DNA from: JAJBWD01 sp041670885
Lineage (GTDB): Bacteria > Bacillota > Clostridia > Clostridiales > Clostridiaceae
Direction: 5' to 3'
Length of the DNA stretch: 5,800 bases
Assembly: GCA_041670885.1 (NCBI GenBank)
Contig: JBAXYJ010000188.1
Span: forward strand, 1-5,800
Under the pieces are notes generated by a model, which worked only from the letters and a program-made list of their open reading frames with translations, searched no databases and was not told the DNA's origin. How positions within the stretch are numbered: position 1 is the stretch's first letter; the number at the start of each line of letters is the position of its first letter. Made by a program: the position numbers and the translations under genes. Below are positions 1 through 5,500 of the stretch, one piece after another.

Positions 1-22
1 CCTCCGCTTATAGAAGTGGAGG
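1..22 (+). repeat. Left-edge hairpin, possible transposon end or terminator
   Basis: Nine bases (CCTCCGCTT) pair with AAGTGGAGG across an ATAG loop, with one G-T wobble. The next bases, TCTTACAATTTAG, are only moderately T-rich, so it is a poor intrinsic terminator. Compact GC-rich palindromes of this shape also sit at the right ends of IS200/IS605-type elements, but no transposase is in view and the sequence to the left is cut off. The hairpin is seen directly; its role is not established. Confidence 0.35.
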
Positions 23-43
23 TCTTACAATTTAGATAAATTA

Positions 44-71
44 AGGAAATTGCATAATTACGCAATTTCCT
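44..71 (-). terminator. Terminator for the fucose-isomerase-like gene
   Basis: GGAAATTGC (45-53) pairs with GCAATTTCC (62-70), and one more A-T pair at 44/71 gives a 10-bp stem with an 8-base loop. Read on the minus strand it is followed by TTAATTTATCT, a loose T-rich tail, and it begins about 30 bases after the stop codon at 103-105. It therefore suits minus-strand transcription ending after that gene. The stem is fairly AT-rich, so efficiency is uncertain. Confidence 0.5.
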
Positions 72-76
72 CCATT

Positions 77-110
77 AGCTGTCTCAAATGAGGCAGCTTT
101 TCTTATTTTT
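77..110 (+). terminator. Rho-independent terminator of an off-window gene
   Basis: AGCTGTCTC (77-85) pairs with GAGGCAGCT (90-98) through one wobble pair around an AAAT loop. It is followed by TTTCTTATTTTT. The T-run is on the plus strand, so it would stop transcription entering from the left edge. It also protects the oppositely oriented gene, whose stop codon lies inside the T-run. Confidence 0.65.
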
Positions 111-1293
111 GATTAAAAAATGAGTCAATTATCTCAGTATAATCACCCTCAATGACCAGGTGGTGATTCCCCAGCGGTGCCTTTAAGAAATATTTTACAT
201 CTTCATTTAAAACTGCCTTTATCTGTGTTCTGCATAAATTTTCATCATTCAGATTTTCTTCTATAACCATAGAGGATACAAAATATTCATCAAGAGTATT
301 CGAAAGTTTAAATATTGTGGCATCCCCAACAGTAATTTCTCCTTTAATTCCTATTCCTATACCAGACTCAAAATTTGGTTTTAATGAGAAGCTGGTACAC
401 ATAGAAATAGGTACAGTGCAGTGAGATAGTATTATGCTGTTATCTTCCATGTTTATGCTGGAGGGGTTAGCCATGAATACTTTTTCTCCTGTCAGTTTGT
501 TCAGAATAAACATGGAAATTAGTGAAGGGATATCTCCTTCACAGCCGGATACTATTCCTTCATCATTTAAGAATGAAAGGGCAACGCAGCAGGTGGTTTT
601 AAGGGTAGCCAGCAAATCAAAGCATCTTACTGTGAGACCGCTCAAATTATATTTTTTTGCTATATCTCTCAGGGCTCCATATACTTTTAGAGATTCTGAA
701 ACTTCTTTTTCTGAAAAGCCTCTTTCTAAAAGCTGGTTTCTCTTTTCTATATTTATTTTGTGACAGGATTTTGTTTCTTCTATAAGCTCCGAAACCTCTA
801 TATCCACTAATTCAATACCTGTCTTTGATTTTATTTTTGGGTAATTTACCTGAGAGGCAATAAGCCAGTCTGAAGGCTTACCTATAACTCCAAGTCTGGC
901 ACCCTTTAGTGCAATATTTGTTTCATTTATTTTTTTATATGTCTGTATTCTGCTGCTTATATAAGGTATGTCTCCTTGAAGAATTTCTCCTTTTATTCCT
1001 TGACCTTTAAGAAAAGATAAAATTTCCAGAGAAGCTGCAAAGGAGTTATATCCATTTGTCAGCAGCAGAATAGGACTTTTAAGATTTTTATAAAATTTTA
1101 AAAAGTTACCTTCAACTCCTCCTGATTTAATATATATTACAGGCAGATCCTGCTGATATATTACATCAAGGCTTACCTGATTAAAAGTATCCCCTATTTG
1201 TTTCTCAATATTTTGGAGAAATTCATCACAAGGTCCATCTATATTTCTTTCAGTTTGAATATCTGAAACAAGTCTGTAATAATTTAAAGCCAT
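103..1293 (-). CDS. L-fucose isomerase-like protein (FucI/AraA fold)
   Basis: This 396-residue soluble protein resembles the L-fucose/L-arabinose isomerase-like group (FucI, COG2407), whose characterised members interconvert aldoses and ketoses using Mn2+. Supporting stretches are RLGVIGKPSDWLIAS (133-147), which fits the second Rossmann-like domain, and the C-terminal block GCEGDIPS (250-257), ANPSSIN (275-281), LSHCTVP (289-295) and NHHLV (376-380). E252, H291 and H377/H378 are candidate metal ligands, but this is by analogy only. It is shorter than true FucI (about 590 residues), as is usual for the divergent members, most of which have no proven substrate. The start ATG (1291-1293) follows AAAGGAGA (minus strand, about 1299-1306) at good spacing. 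No sugar kinase, transporter or aldolase lies beside it, so context does not identify a sugar. Family assignment is fairly confident; the reaction is not. Confidence 0.72.
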   Translation of the reverse strand: MALNYYRLVSDIQTERNIDGPCDEFLQNIEKQIGDTFNQVSLDVIYQQDLPVIYIKSGGVEGNFLKFYKNLKSPILLLTNGYNSFAASLEILSFLKGQGIKGEILQGDIPYISSRIQTYKKINETNIALKGARLGVIGKPSDWLIASQVNYPKIKSKTGIELVDIEVSELIEETKSCHKINIEKRNQLLERGFSEKEVSESLKVYGALRDIAKKYNLSGLTVRCFDLLATLKTTCCVALSFLNDEGIVSGCEGDIPSLISMFILNKLTGEKVFMANPSSINMEDNSIILSHCTVPISMCTSFSLKPNFESGIGIGIKGEITVGDATIFKLSNTLDEYFVSSMVIEENLNDENLCRTQIKAVLNEDVKYFLKAPLGNHHLVIEGDYTEIIDSFFNQK

Positions 1294-1331
1294 ATTTTTC
1301 TCCTTTCTATATATAAAACTTATTAAATTAA

Positions 1332-1360
1332 ATTATATATCATTTAATTTTAAAAAAAAA
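1332..1360 (-). promoter_or_regulatory. Candidate -10 region for the isomerase-like gene
   Basis: On the minus strand a TATAAT sequence (1332-1337) lies about 26 bases before the ribosome site of the gene ending at 103. The -35 region 17 bases upstream is only a T-run (1355-1360), so the box assignment rests on the -10 alone. Confidence 0.35.
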
Positions 1361-1416
1361 CTGGAGTTATAAAAATGGATAAAATATTAATGAAGTGAAT
1401 TTTAAGGAGGAATAAT

Positions 1417-1613
1417 ATGAAGACTATTATTATGCTATAAGTAAAGGCAATGGAAATGAAGCAGTATCTGAGGCTCAGTAACTTCTTACAAAGTATGACT
1501 GCATAGTTAAAACAAGACTTGAACTTTCCTCAGAGGACATAAAAGATATTGAAGAACTGGAGAAAAGTTTGAAAAAAATAGAAACTGTTTCCTGTAATAA
1601 AATGAAAGTATAA
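1417..1613 (+). pseudogene. Small broken gene, product unknown
   Basis: A strong ribosome site AAGGAGG (1404-1410) sits six bases before ATG 1417, but that frame stops after seven codons (TAA 1438-1440). In another frame a coherent sequence runs from about 1419 to TAA 1611-1613, interrupted once by TAA at 1479-1481. Adding one base after the first two codons would give about 66 residues beginning M-K-D-Y-Y-Y-A-I-S-K-G-N-G-N-E. The second half is charged and helix-forming, with LSSEDIKDIEELEKSLKKIE as a likely amphipathic helix. The intact ribosome site and protein-like composition suggest a real gene that acquired a frameshift and a nonsense change. I do not recognise the family. It lies just before the spore coat genes, but nothing shows that it belongs to them. 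Confidence 0.5.
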
Positions 1614-1631
1614 ATAAATAAAGTAAATACT

Positions 1632-1661
1632 GGTGTAAAATACCTTTGAATTTTCTTTTTT
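1632..1661 (+). terminator. Weak hairpin with T-run after the broken gene
   Basis: GGTGT (1632-1636) pairs with ATACC (1640-1644) through one wobble around AAA. A long T-rich tail follows (TTTGAATTTTCTTTTTTT). The stem is only 5 bp, so this is a marginal terminator. Its position 18 bases past the stop of the broken gene is what makes it plausible. Confidence 0.3.
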
Positions 1662-1771
1662 TCAGTAATAATTTTTATGTGAAATAGAAATAATAAGTAT
1701 GCTAGGATATTGTATTTTTAAAGATTATATTAATTATGCAATACCCATATAATTTAAGAGGAGGTAACAAA

Positions 1772-1972
1772 ATGGAAAACAAGCAAATTGAAAGCAACAA
1801 CCTTAAAGTAATAAAAGACCAAATTGAATTCGAATGCCTGGCTAACAAGAAATGTAATGAATACAGCCAGATGGTAACTGATACTAATCTTAAGAATGTT
1901 TGTACAGATGCTGCCAGAGTTCACAGGGATAATTTCAATAACCTGAAAACTTATCTTGATTCACATCAATAA
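1772..1972 (+). CDS. Small helical spore coat-type protein, CotF partner
   Basis: This 66-residue protein is probably a small spore coat component. The frame is open from ATG 1736, but the start taken here is ATG 1772 because a near-perfect GAGGAGG (1758-1764) precedes it by seven bases, while 1736 has none. It has no signal peptide or membrane segment. Two predicted helices (about 10-36 and 39-63) form a hairpin; ARVHRDNFNNL at 48-58 with glutamates near 19 and 21 recalls a half ferritin-like bundle of the kind found in coat proteins and rubrerythrin relatives, though a full set of metal ligands is absent. Only 14 bases separate it from the CotF-family gene, so the two form an operon. No convincing sigma-E, sigma-G or sigma-K promoter was found upstream. 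The coat role is inferred mainly from the neighbour. Confidence 0.7.
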   Translation: MENKQIESNNLKVIKDQIEFECLANKKCNEYSQMVTDTNLKNVCTDAARVHRDNFNNLKTYLDSHQ

Positions 1973-1986
1973 TTAGGAGGTATAAT

Positions 1987-2262
1987 ATGAATGAGATAAA
2001 TTTATCTGAAAAGGATATAATGCAGGATATTCTCACAACTGAAAAACATGGTATTTCAACATACAGCAGTGGTATAACTGAATCTTCCTGTCAGAATTTA
2101 AGAAATACTTTAGTTAATAACTTCAAGGGTACAGAAACAATTCAGTTTAAGGTATGGGATGCTATGCATCAGAAAGGCTGGTATCCAACAAAGGATGCTG
2201 AAGTTAACGAAGTTAATAAAGTAAAGACTGATGCTACTCAAATGAGTTCTGAGATAAAATAA
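1987..2262 (+). CDS. CotF-family spore coat protein
   Basis: This 91-residue protein matches the Coat_F family (PF07875), structural proteins of the endospore coat. The domain spans about residues 6-70: a first helix with LSEKDIMQDILTTEKHG (6-22), a central part with TESSCQNLRNTL (31-42), and the typical end IQFKVWDAMHQKGWYP (52-67), whose GWYP is a hallmark. The last 20 residues are a polar, lysine-rich tail. It is soluble, with no signal peptide. ATG 1987 follows AGGAGGT (1975-1981) by five bases. It is the second gene of a two-gene operon and is followed at once by a strong terminator. Expression is presumably in the mother cell during sporulation, which is known for the family and not visible here. 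The family call is firm. Confidence 0.88.
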   Translation: MNEINLSEKDIMQDILTTEKHGISTYSSGITESSCQNLRNTLVNNFKGTETIQFKVWDAMHQKGWYPTKDAEVNEVNKVKTDATQMSSEIK

Positions 2263-2269
2263 TTTATGT

Positions 2270-2292
2270 GCTGGCTTAATGCCAGCCTTTTA
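2270..2292 (+). terminator. Rho-independent terminator of the coat operon
   Basis: GCTGGC (2270-2275) pairs perfectly with GCCAGC (2281-2286) around a TTAAT loop, and CTTTT follows. It begins seven bases after the coat gene stop codon. Confidence 0.85.
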
Positions 2293-2333
2293 ACTAAAAT
2301 TTACAAATTATAAAATGTGGTAAGAAGGGAAAT

Positions 2334-2371
2334 AACCGGTGAGACAAATAAAGTCTTGCCGGTTTTTATTT
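2334..2371 (+). terminator. Second strong terminator-like hairpin
   Basis: AACCGGTGAGAC (2334-2345) pairs along all 12 positions (two G-T wobbles) with GTCTTGCCGGTT (2353-2364) around AAATAAA, and TTTATTT follows. No open reading frame lies between it and the previous terminator. It is either a back-up terminator for the coat operon, the end of a short untranslated RNA, or the tail of a lost gene. Confidence 0.7.
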
Positions 2372-2437
2372 GCAAAACATTAATTATAACCTTAAAGATT
2401 TGAAAAAGAGAAATAAAATTAGTTGATTTTTAATATA

Positions 2438-2466
2438 TAGACAATGTTAAAACAGTATGATATATT
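2438..2466 (+). promoter_or_regulatory. Extended -10 promoter of the methyltransferase gene
   Basis: TAGACA (2438-2443; five of six to TTGACA) is 17 bases from TATATT (2461-2466; five of six to TATAAT). A TG at 2458-2459 is correctly placed for an extended -10 element. Transcription would start near 2473, giving a leader of about 54 bases that contains the AGGTTAAA repeats. Confidence 0.65.
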
Positions 2467-2496
2467 ATTAATAAATGTACAAGTGACTGAGGATAT

Positions 2497-2514
2497 AGGT
2501 TAAAAAAGGTTAAA
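2497..2514 (+). repeat. Tandem AGGTTAAA repeat, possible operator
   Basis: Two identical 8-mers AGGTTAAA (2497-2504 and 2507-2514) are separated by AA, giving a 10-base period, about one helical turn. They lie between the predicted transcription start and the start codon, and the second overlaps the upstream edge of the ribosome site AAAGGAG (2512-2518 region). This layout would suit a repressor binding one face of the DNA, or translational control. Function is inferred from position only. Confidence 0.4.
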
Positions 2515-2526
2515 GGAGTTAATGTC

Positions 2527-3927
2527 ATGCAGGAACAAATTTCTATAGATGGCTTTGAAAGTGCAGATTCTGATAATAGGATTGATAAAGAGTATAGAAA
2601 TTATTTGTGTTTAAATGAAGTAGCTAAATTATTAGGTGTTACATGGCAAACTGTCAGAAACTATGTTAAACAAAATAAGTTAAAAGCAATTATGCTTAAT
2701 AATGACAGAGATTATAGAATAAGTCCCAATGATTTATGCGAATTTATATTGGAAAGAAAAACAATTAATAAAATTGATGGAATTAATCAGGTGAATAGTG
2801 AAATTGATGGTATTCAATATAATAGAAATACTAAGAACTGTGTTTTGAATTATGCTGATAAATCTAATATACAAGATATATTTTCAAAAGTTAAAGAAGT
2901 TGAATTAAGGATGGTTGAAAAAAATAATGAGCATAAATATTTAAATTCTATATTTATGGGGGATAATATAGAAATCTTGAATAAATTACTTAGTGATTTG
3001 AAAGGGAAAATAGATTTAATTTATATAGATCCTCCTTTTGGTACAAATCAGGATTTTATAACATATGACCGGGTTACAGCTTATAGTGATAAGGTCACCA
3101 ATGATGTTTTCTTAGAATTTTTAAGAAAAAGATTGTATTATTTAAAAGAGTTTCTTTCAGCAAGAGGGAGCATATACCTGCACATAGATAAAAAGATGGG
3201 GCATTATGTAAAACTAATATTAGATGAGGTTTTTGGAGAAGAAAATTATTTAAATGAAATTACAAGAATAAAATGTAATCCGAAAAATTTTTCAAGAAAG
3301 GCATATGGAAATTACTCAGATACAATTTTTTTATATGCTAAGGAAAAAGACTCTAATATATGGAATGATGTTAGAATCCCTTTGACAGATAAGGAAATAA
3401 AAATTTTGTTTCCTAAAATAAATGATAAAGGTGAACGATATACAACTAATCCGCTTCATGCACCAGGGGAAACTAAAGATGGACCAACAGGTCATATGTG
3501 GAAAGGCATGTATCCGCCTAAAGGGAGACATTGGAGGTATAACCCGGAAGTTCTGACTGAACTTGATAATAAAGGATTAATAGAATGGTCATCAACAGGT
3601 AATCCAAGAAAAATAATATTTGCAAAAGAGCATGAAGGTAAAAAAGTTCAGGATGTATGGGAATTTAAGGATAAAGGGAATTCCAATTCTAATTATCCAA
3701 CAGAAAAAAACAGAGATTTGCTTAGTTATATTTTAAAGAATTCTTCTTCAGAAGATAGCATAGTAATGGATGCTTTTATGGGGTCGGGGTCCTTCTTAAT
3801 GGAAGCAAATAAACTAAAAAGAAAATTTATTGGTATTGATTGTTCTGATCATGCTGTTGAAGTTTGCTTAAAACTCATGAAAAAAGATGGGATTAATTAT
3901 AATTATTACAAAACAATAGAGCTGTAG
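2527..3927 (+). CDS. DNA amino-methyltransferase with N-terminal HTH
   Basis: This 466-residue enzyme transfers a methyl group from S-adenosylmethionine to an exocyclic amino group in DNA, probably N6-adenine because the catalytic motif is DPPF (168-171). That motif precedes the AdoMet-binding FMGSGS (417-422), the order of the beta class (N6_N4_Mtase, PF01555); NYPTEKN (389-395) is also typical. The region 300-380 (HMWKG, GRHWRY, LIEWSSTGNPR) probably holds the target-recognition part, as in type III-like Mod enzymes. Residues about 27-78 form a MerR/excisionase-type helix-turn-helix (LNEVAKLLGVTWQTVRNYVK). ATG 2527 follows GGAG at 2515-2518; an ATG at 2522 is in a frame that soon closes. 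It converges with an endonuclease gene, so it should protect host DNA from that enzyme. The HTH suggests it may also regulate its own gene or the endonuclease. The recognition sequence cannot be read from this. No lesion is seen. Confidence 0.88.
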   Translation: MQEQISIDGFESADSDNRIDKEYRNYLCLNEVAKLLGVTWQTVRNYVKQNKLKAIMLNNDRDYRISPNDLCEFILERKTINKIDGINQVNSEIDGIQYNRNTKNCVLNYADKSNIQDIFSKVKEVELRMVEKNNEHKYLNSIFMGDNIEILNKLLSDLKGKIDLIYIDPPFGTNQDFITYDRVTAYSDKVTNDVFLEFLRKRLYYLKEFLSARGSIYLHIDKKMGHYVKLILDEVFGEENYLNEITRIKCNPKNFSRKAYGNYSDTIFLYAKEKDSNIWNDVRIPLTDKEIKILFPKINDKGERYTTNPLHAPGETKDGPTGHMWKGMYPPKGRHWRYNPEVLTELDNKGLIEWSSTGNPRKIIFAKEHEGKKVQDVWEFKDKGNSNSNYPTEKNRDLLSYILKNSSSEDSIVMDAFMGSGSFLMEANKLKRKFIGIDCSDHAVEVCLKLMKKDGINYNYYKTIEL

Positions 3928-3948
3928 CTGCTCTATTGTTTTTTATTT
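3910..3948 (+). terminator. Shared bidirectional terminator between convergent genes
   Basis: AAAACAATAGAGC (3910-3922) pairs perfectly over 13 bp with GCTCTATTGTTTT (3930-3942) around TGTAGCT. On the plus strand the T-run continues as TTATTTTT. On the minus strand the stem also ends in TTTT, so it can stop endonuclease transcription too. The left arm lies within the last methyltransferase codons and the loop contains its TAG stop (3925-3927). Confidence 0.85.
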
Positions 3949-4012
3949 TTAACTAAGTAGAGTATAATAACATTTTGGCTAATTTTTCAGATTATAAATA
4001 ACTAATATTTCC

Positions 4013-4540
4013 TCAACTAAGTGAATGAAAAAAGTCATTTAGAAGAAGAGCGGATACTGCTATTTTATCATCAGGCAGCAGGCGCAGTCTATTTACCATT
4101 TTATCATTGGATGTTTCAATCCAGCAGACACCATCTAATATTGCAATCCTAAGAATGTTTAAATTTTCTTTATGCTGGAAGCCGCCAAATAGAATTAAAT
4201 TTAAGGCGTCATTTAACTGAGCATTTTGATGCCCGCCAAAATCAGTTAGAAATTTTGCTTCACCGATTATAAAAAATGTTTTATCGTTATTATTAACTTT
4301 GACAACCAAGTCTAAACCTTTTTCTTTGGAATCAGTACCAACAGGTAATTTACAACCTAAATAATTTGCTGCTAACTGCACAAGAGCGGCATCTGAAACA
4401 CTATAAATGGATACTTGTTCTTTTGAATTTAAAAACTCATGAGAGTCAGTATATGATGGATAAGCAGATTTCAGCCAATTAGTAAACATAGGACCAATTT
4501 GTCTGTTAGTCTCTTTAGGCTCAGTAATCCTTTCAATCAT
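4013..4540 (-). CDS. C-terminal nuclease core of the split endonuclease
   Basis: These 175 residues form the longest uninterrupted ATG-started piece of the broken endonuclease and contain all recognisable catalytic residues (D77, E94, K96 in this numbering). The ATG at 4540 is probably an internal methionine and not a real start: no ribosome site precedes it, and the same frame stays open 198 bases further up with sequence that reads as protein (for example KAYFGRVKKSELDIIIKNNP). It should be read as the 3' part of the 4013-4863 gene. Confidence 0.6.
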   Translation of the reverse strand: MIERITEPKETNRQIGPMFTNWLKSAYPSYTDSHEFLNSKEQVSIYSVSDAALVQLAANYLGCKLPVGTDSKEKGLDLVVKVNNNDKTFFIIGEAKFLTDFGGHQNAQLNDALNLILFGGFQHKENLNILRIAILDGVCWIETSNDKMVNRLRLLPDDKIAVSALLLNDFFHSLS

Positions 4541-4738
4541 TTTTTCGTATCCATCTTTATATATTCTATTACAAATTCTATTTATTGTTTTAGGGTTATT
4601 TTTTATAATAATATCTAATTCTGATTTTTTTACCCTTCCAAAATATGCCTTGTATGAGTCTTTTACTGGAAATTTTTCTTGCTCTAACAGTAATTTAAAA
4701 AGTTCTTCATTATTTCTATCAGTATAATAAGTTTCTAA

Positions 4739-4747
4739 TTTTTTTTT
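4739..4747 (-). repeat. A9 homopolymer at the endonuclease frame break
   Basis: Nine consecutive A residues on the coding (minus) strand join the two frames of the endonuclease gene. Ten (or seven) would put codons 1-41 and the catalytic domain in one frame; nine leads to TAG within two codons. Tracts of this length are known to be prone to replication slippage, RNA polymerase slippage and sequencing error. Confidence 0.85.
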
Positions 4748-4914
4748 ATTGAAGAGTTTAGTCCTCTAATATCATTATCAAACATTGGGTAAATTTCATG
4801 AAGCATATCTAAGTAATTAGGACTATTATATAAGTGAAGACTATTTTGTGTCCAAATGTTCATTTAAATCCTCCTGCAAGTTAAATATTTTCTGATAATC
4901 TACCTTTGAATTTA

Positions 4915-4943
4915 ATTTTAAAGAACAAAATATAATAAGTCTA
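4915..4943 (-). promoter_or_regulatory. Promoter of the endonuclease gene
   Basis: On the minus strand TAGACT (4938-4943) is 17 bases from TAAAAT (4915-4920), five of six to the -10 consensus. It lies about 50 bases before the start codon at 4863 and directs transcription toward the methyltransferase. The -35 box is embedded in TATATAGAC, also present at the methyltransferase promoter. Confidence 0.5.
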
Positions 4944-5059
4944 TATAAAATAAGGAACATTATTTAGTATTTCTATTACAAAAGTGGTTAAAATACCAAT
5001 TAAAGTTTACATATTCCACAGAAATGGTAATTTACATTTGTTTATGGGACCCAGCCTTT

Positions 5060-5088
5060 TTGAATAAAGATTTGTAAAATGTTAAAAT
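5060..5088 (+). promoter_or_regulatory. Sigma-A-type promoter before the MerR-like gene
   Basis: TTGAAT (5060-5065) is 17 bases from TAAAAT (5083-5088). Transcription would start near 5095, giving a leader of about 58 bases. The preceding stretch 4950-5055 contains no gene or clear structure that I can identify. Confidence 0.45.
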
Positions 5089-5102
5089 ATATTAAAAGGA
5101 TG

Positions 5103-5133
5103 TTGCTTGTAACGCTGCGTAATATTGTAATAT
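5103..5133 (+). promoter_or_regulatory. Alternative promoter with 19-bp spacer, possible MerR operator
   Basis: TTGCTT (5103-5108) and TAATAT (5128-5133) are separated by 19 bases, the long spacing typical of MerR-activated promoters. A small dyad ACGC-T-GCGT (5112-5120) lies within two bases of the spacer centre. Both boxes match the consensus at only four of six positions. The TAATAT lies just before the ribosome site, so transcription from here would leave almost no leader. This is a candidate only. Confidence 0.3.
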
Positions 5134-5152
5134 TAGCTGGAGGTGATAAAAA

Positions 5153-5350
5153 ATGTCAGATAAATTTACTACCGGAGAGCTTTCTAAAAGGTGCAGCGTC
5201 TCTGTAAGGACAGTTCAGTATTACGATAAGGAAGGTTTATTAAAGCCATCAGAATTAAGTCAGGGGGGCAGGAGACTTTATACTGAGGAAGATATGTTAA
5301 AGCTTTCAGGTATTATAAATCAGCTGGACGAAACAGAAATTATTAAATAA
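5153..5350 (+). CDS. Truncated MerR-family DNA-binding protein
   Basis: The 65 residues contain an N-terminal MerR winged helix-turn-helix. FTTGELSKRCSVSVRTVQYY (5-24) is the helix-turn-helix, and DKEGLLKPSELSQGGRRLYT (25-44) is the wing with the usual GGRRLY signature. Typical MerR proteins are at least 110-130 residues and continue into a long dimerisation helix and an effector domain. Here the protein stops soon after EEDMLKL (46-52), with a tail GIINQLDETEIIK that does not look like the usual continuation. ATG 5153 follows GGAGGTGAT (5139-5147), a strong ribosome site. It may be a remnant left by a deletion, or a mini-regulator that dimerises poorly. No effector or target gene can be named. 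Confidence 0.7.
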   Translation: MSDKFTTGELSKRCSVSVRTVQYYDKEGLLKPSELSQGGRRLYTEEDMLKLSGIINQLDETEIIK

Positions 5351-5364
5351 AAAGTGTAGATGAT

Positions 5365-5479
5365 ATGAATAGGCTTTTTAAGTGATCTTTTTTTACTGAA
5401 CGGTGCTAAAAACGGAAAATATCTGAGATGCCCTAATTGCGGAAGAAGAGGCTGGGTGAAGGAAACTTATATGGATTAA
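5365..5479 (+). pseudogene. Remnant of a small CxxC protein
   Basis: A frame open from about 5369 to TAA 5477-5479 encodes a protein-like segment ending NGKYLRCPNCGRRGWVKE and five more residues. It has one CPNC knuckle followed by basic and aromatic residues, reminiscent of half a zinc ribbon. The frame has no ATG, GTG or TTG start at its beginning and a TGA just upstream. An ATG at 5365 in the neighbouring frame reads MNRLFK and stops at 5383-5385. Removing one base between the two would give about 37 residues. No good ribosome site is seen. I do not recognise the family and treat it as a remnant, possibly left by the same events that shortened the MerR gene. Confidence 0.35.
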
Positions 5480-5500
5480 TTTTAATAAGAAGGTGCTATT

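Larger units (their letters stand above)
4013..4863 (-). pseudogene. Type II restriction endonuclease gene, frameshifted at A9
   Basis: The gene starts at ATG 4861-4863, six bases after a perfect AGGAGG (minus strand, 4870-4875). Its first frame gives MNIWTQNSLHLYNSPNYLDM and onward for 42 codons, then stops at TAG (4735-4737) just after nine A residues (4739-4747). The next frame continues without a break from TTA 4738 to TGA 4013-4015. One added A would join the parts into 283 residues with no other lesion. The C-terminal part carries a PD-(D/E)xK nuclease core: GLDLVV (D185), then IIGEAK (E202, K204), followed by FLTDFGGHQNAQLND. It would cut DNA at the site protected by the convergent methyltransferase. 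I cannot name the type II subfamily. As read, the catalytic domain is out of frame; slippage, phase variation or a read error could each restore it. Confidence 0.75.

Noticed and set aside
434..763. A 109-codon plus-strand open frame
   Set aside because: It lies wholly inside the isomerase-like gene on the opposite strand, has no ribosome site and no recognisable domain; it is an antisense shadow.
1417..1481. Programmed frameshifting to express the small broken gene
   Set aside because: No slippery heptamer or downstream structure is evident, and a second in-frame stop at 1479 would still end the product.
1746..1754. CATATAATT as a sigma-K-like -10 box for the coat operon
   Set aside because: It ends four bases before the ribosome site, so transcription would start within or after that site, and no matching -35 sequence is at the right distance.
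1736..1771. Upstream ATG as start of the first coat gene
   Set aside because: No Shine-Dalgarno sequence precedes 1736, and the 12 extra codons include the real ribosome site GAGGAGG of the ATG at 1772.
3331..3531. A 66-codon minus-strand open frame
   Set aside because: It lies inside the well-supported methyltransferase gene and has no ribosome site or protein-like pattern.
4986..4992. GGTTAAA upstream of the endonuclease promoter as a third operator copy
   Set aside because: It is a single 7-of-8 match at a different position and orientation relative to the promoter, easily chance in AT-rich sequence.
2300..5079. TTTACAAAT (near 2301) and its reverse complement (near 5070) as inverted boundaries of the restriction-modification module
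   Set aside because: Nine AT-rich bases are expected by chance at this distance, and no target duplication or integrase gene accompanies them.
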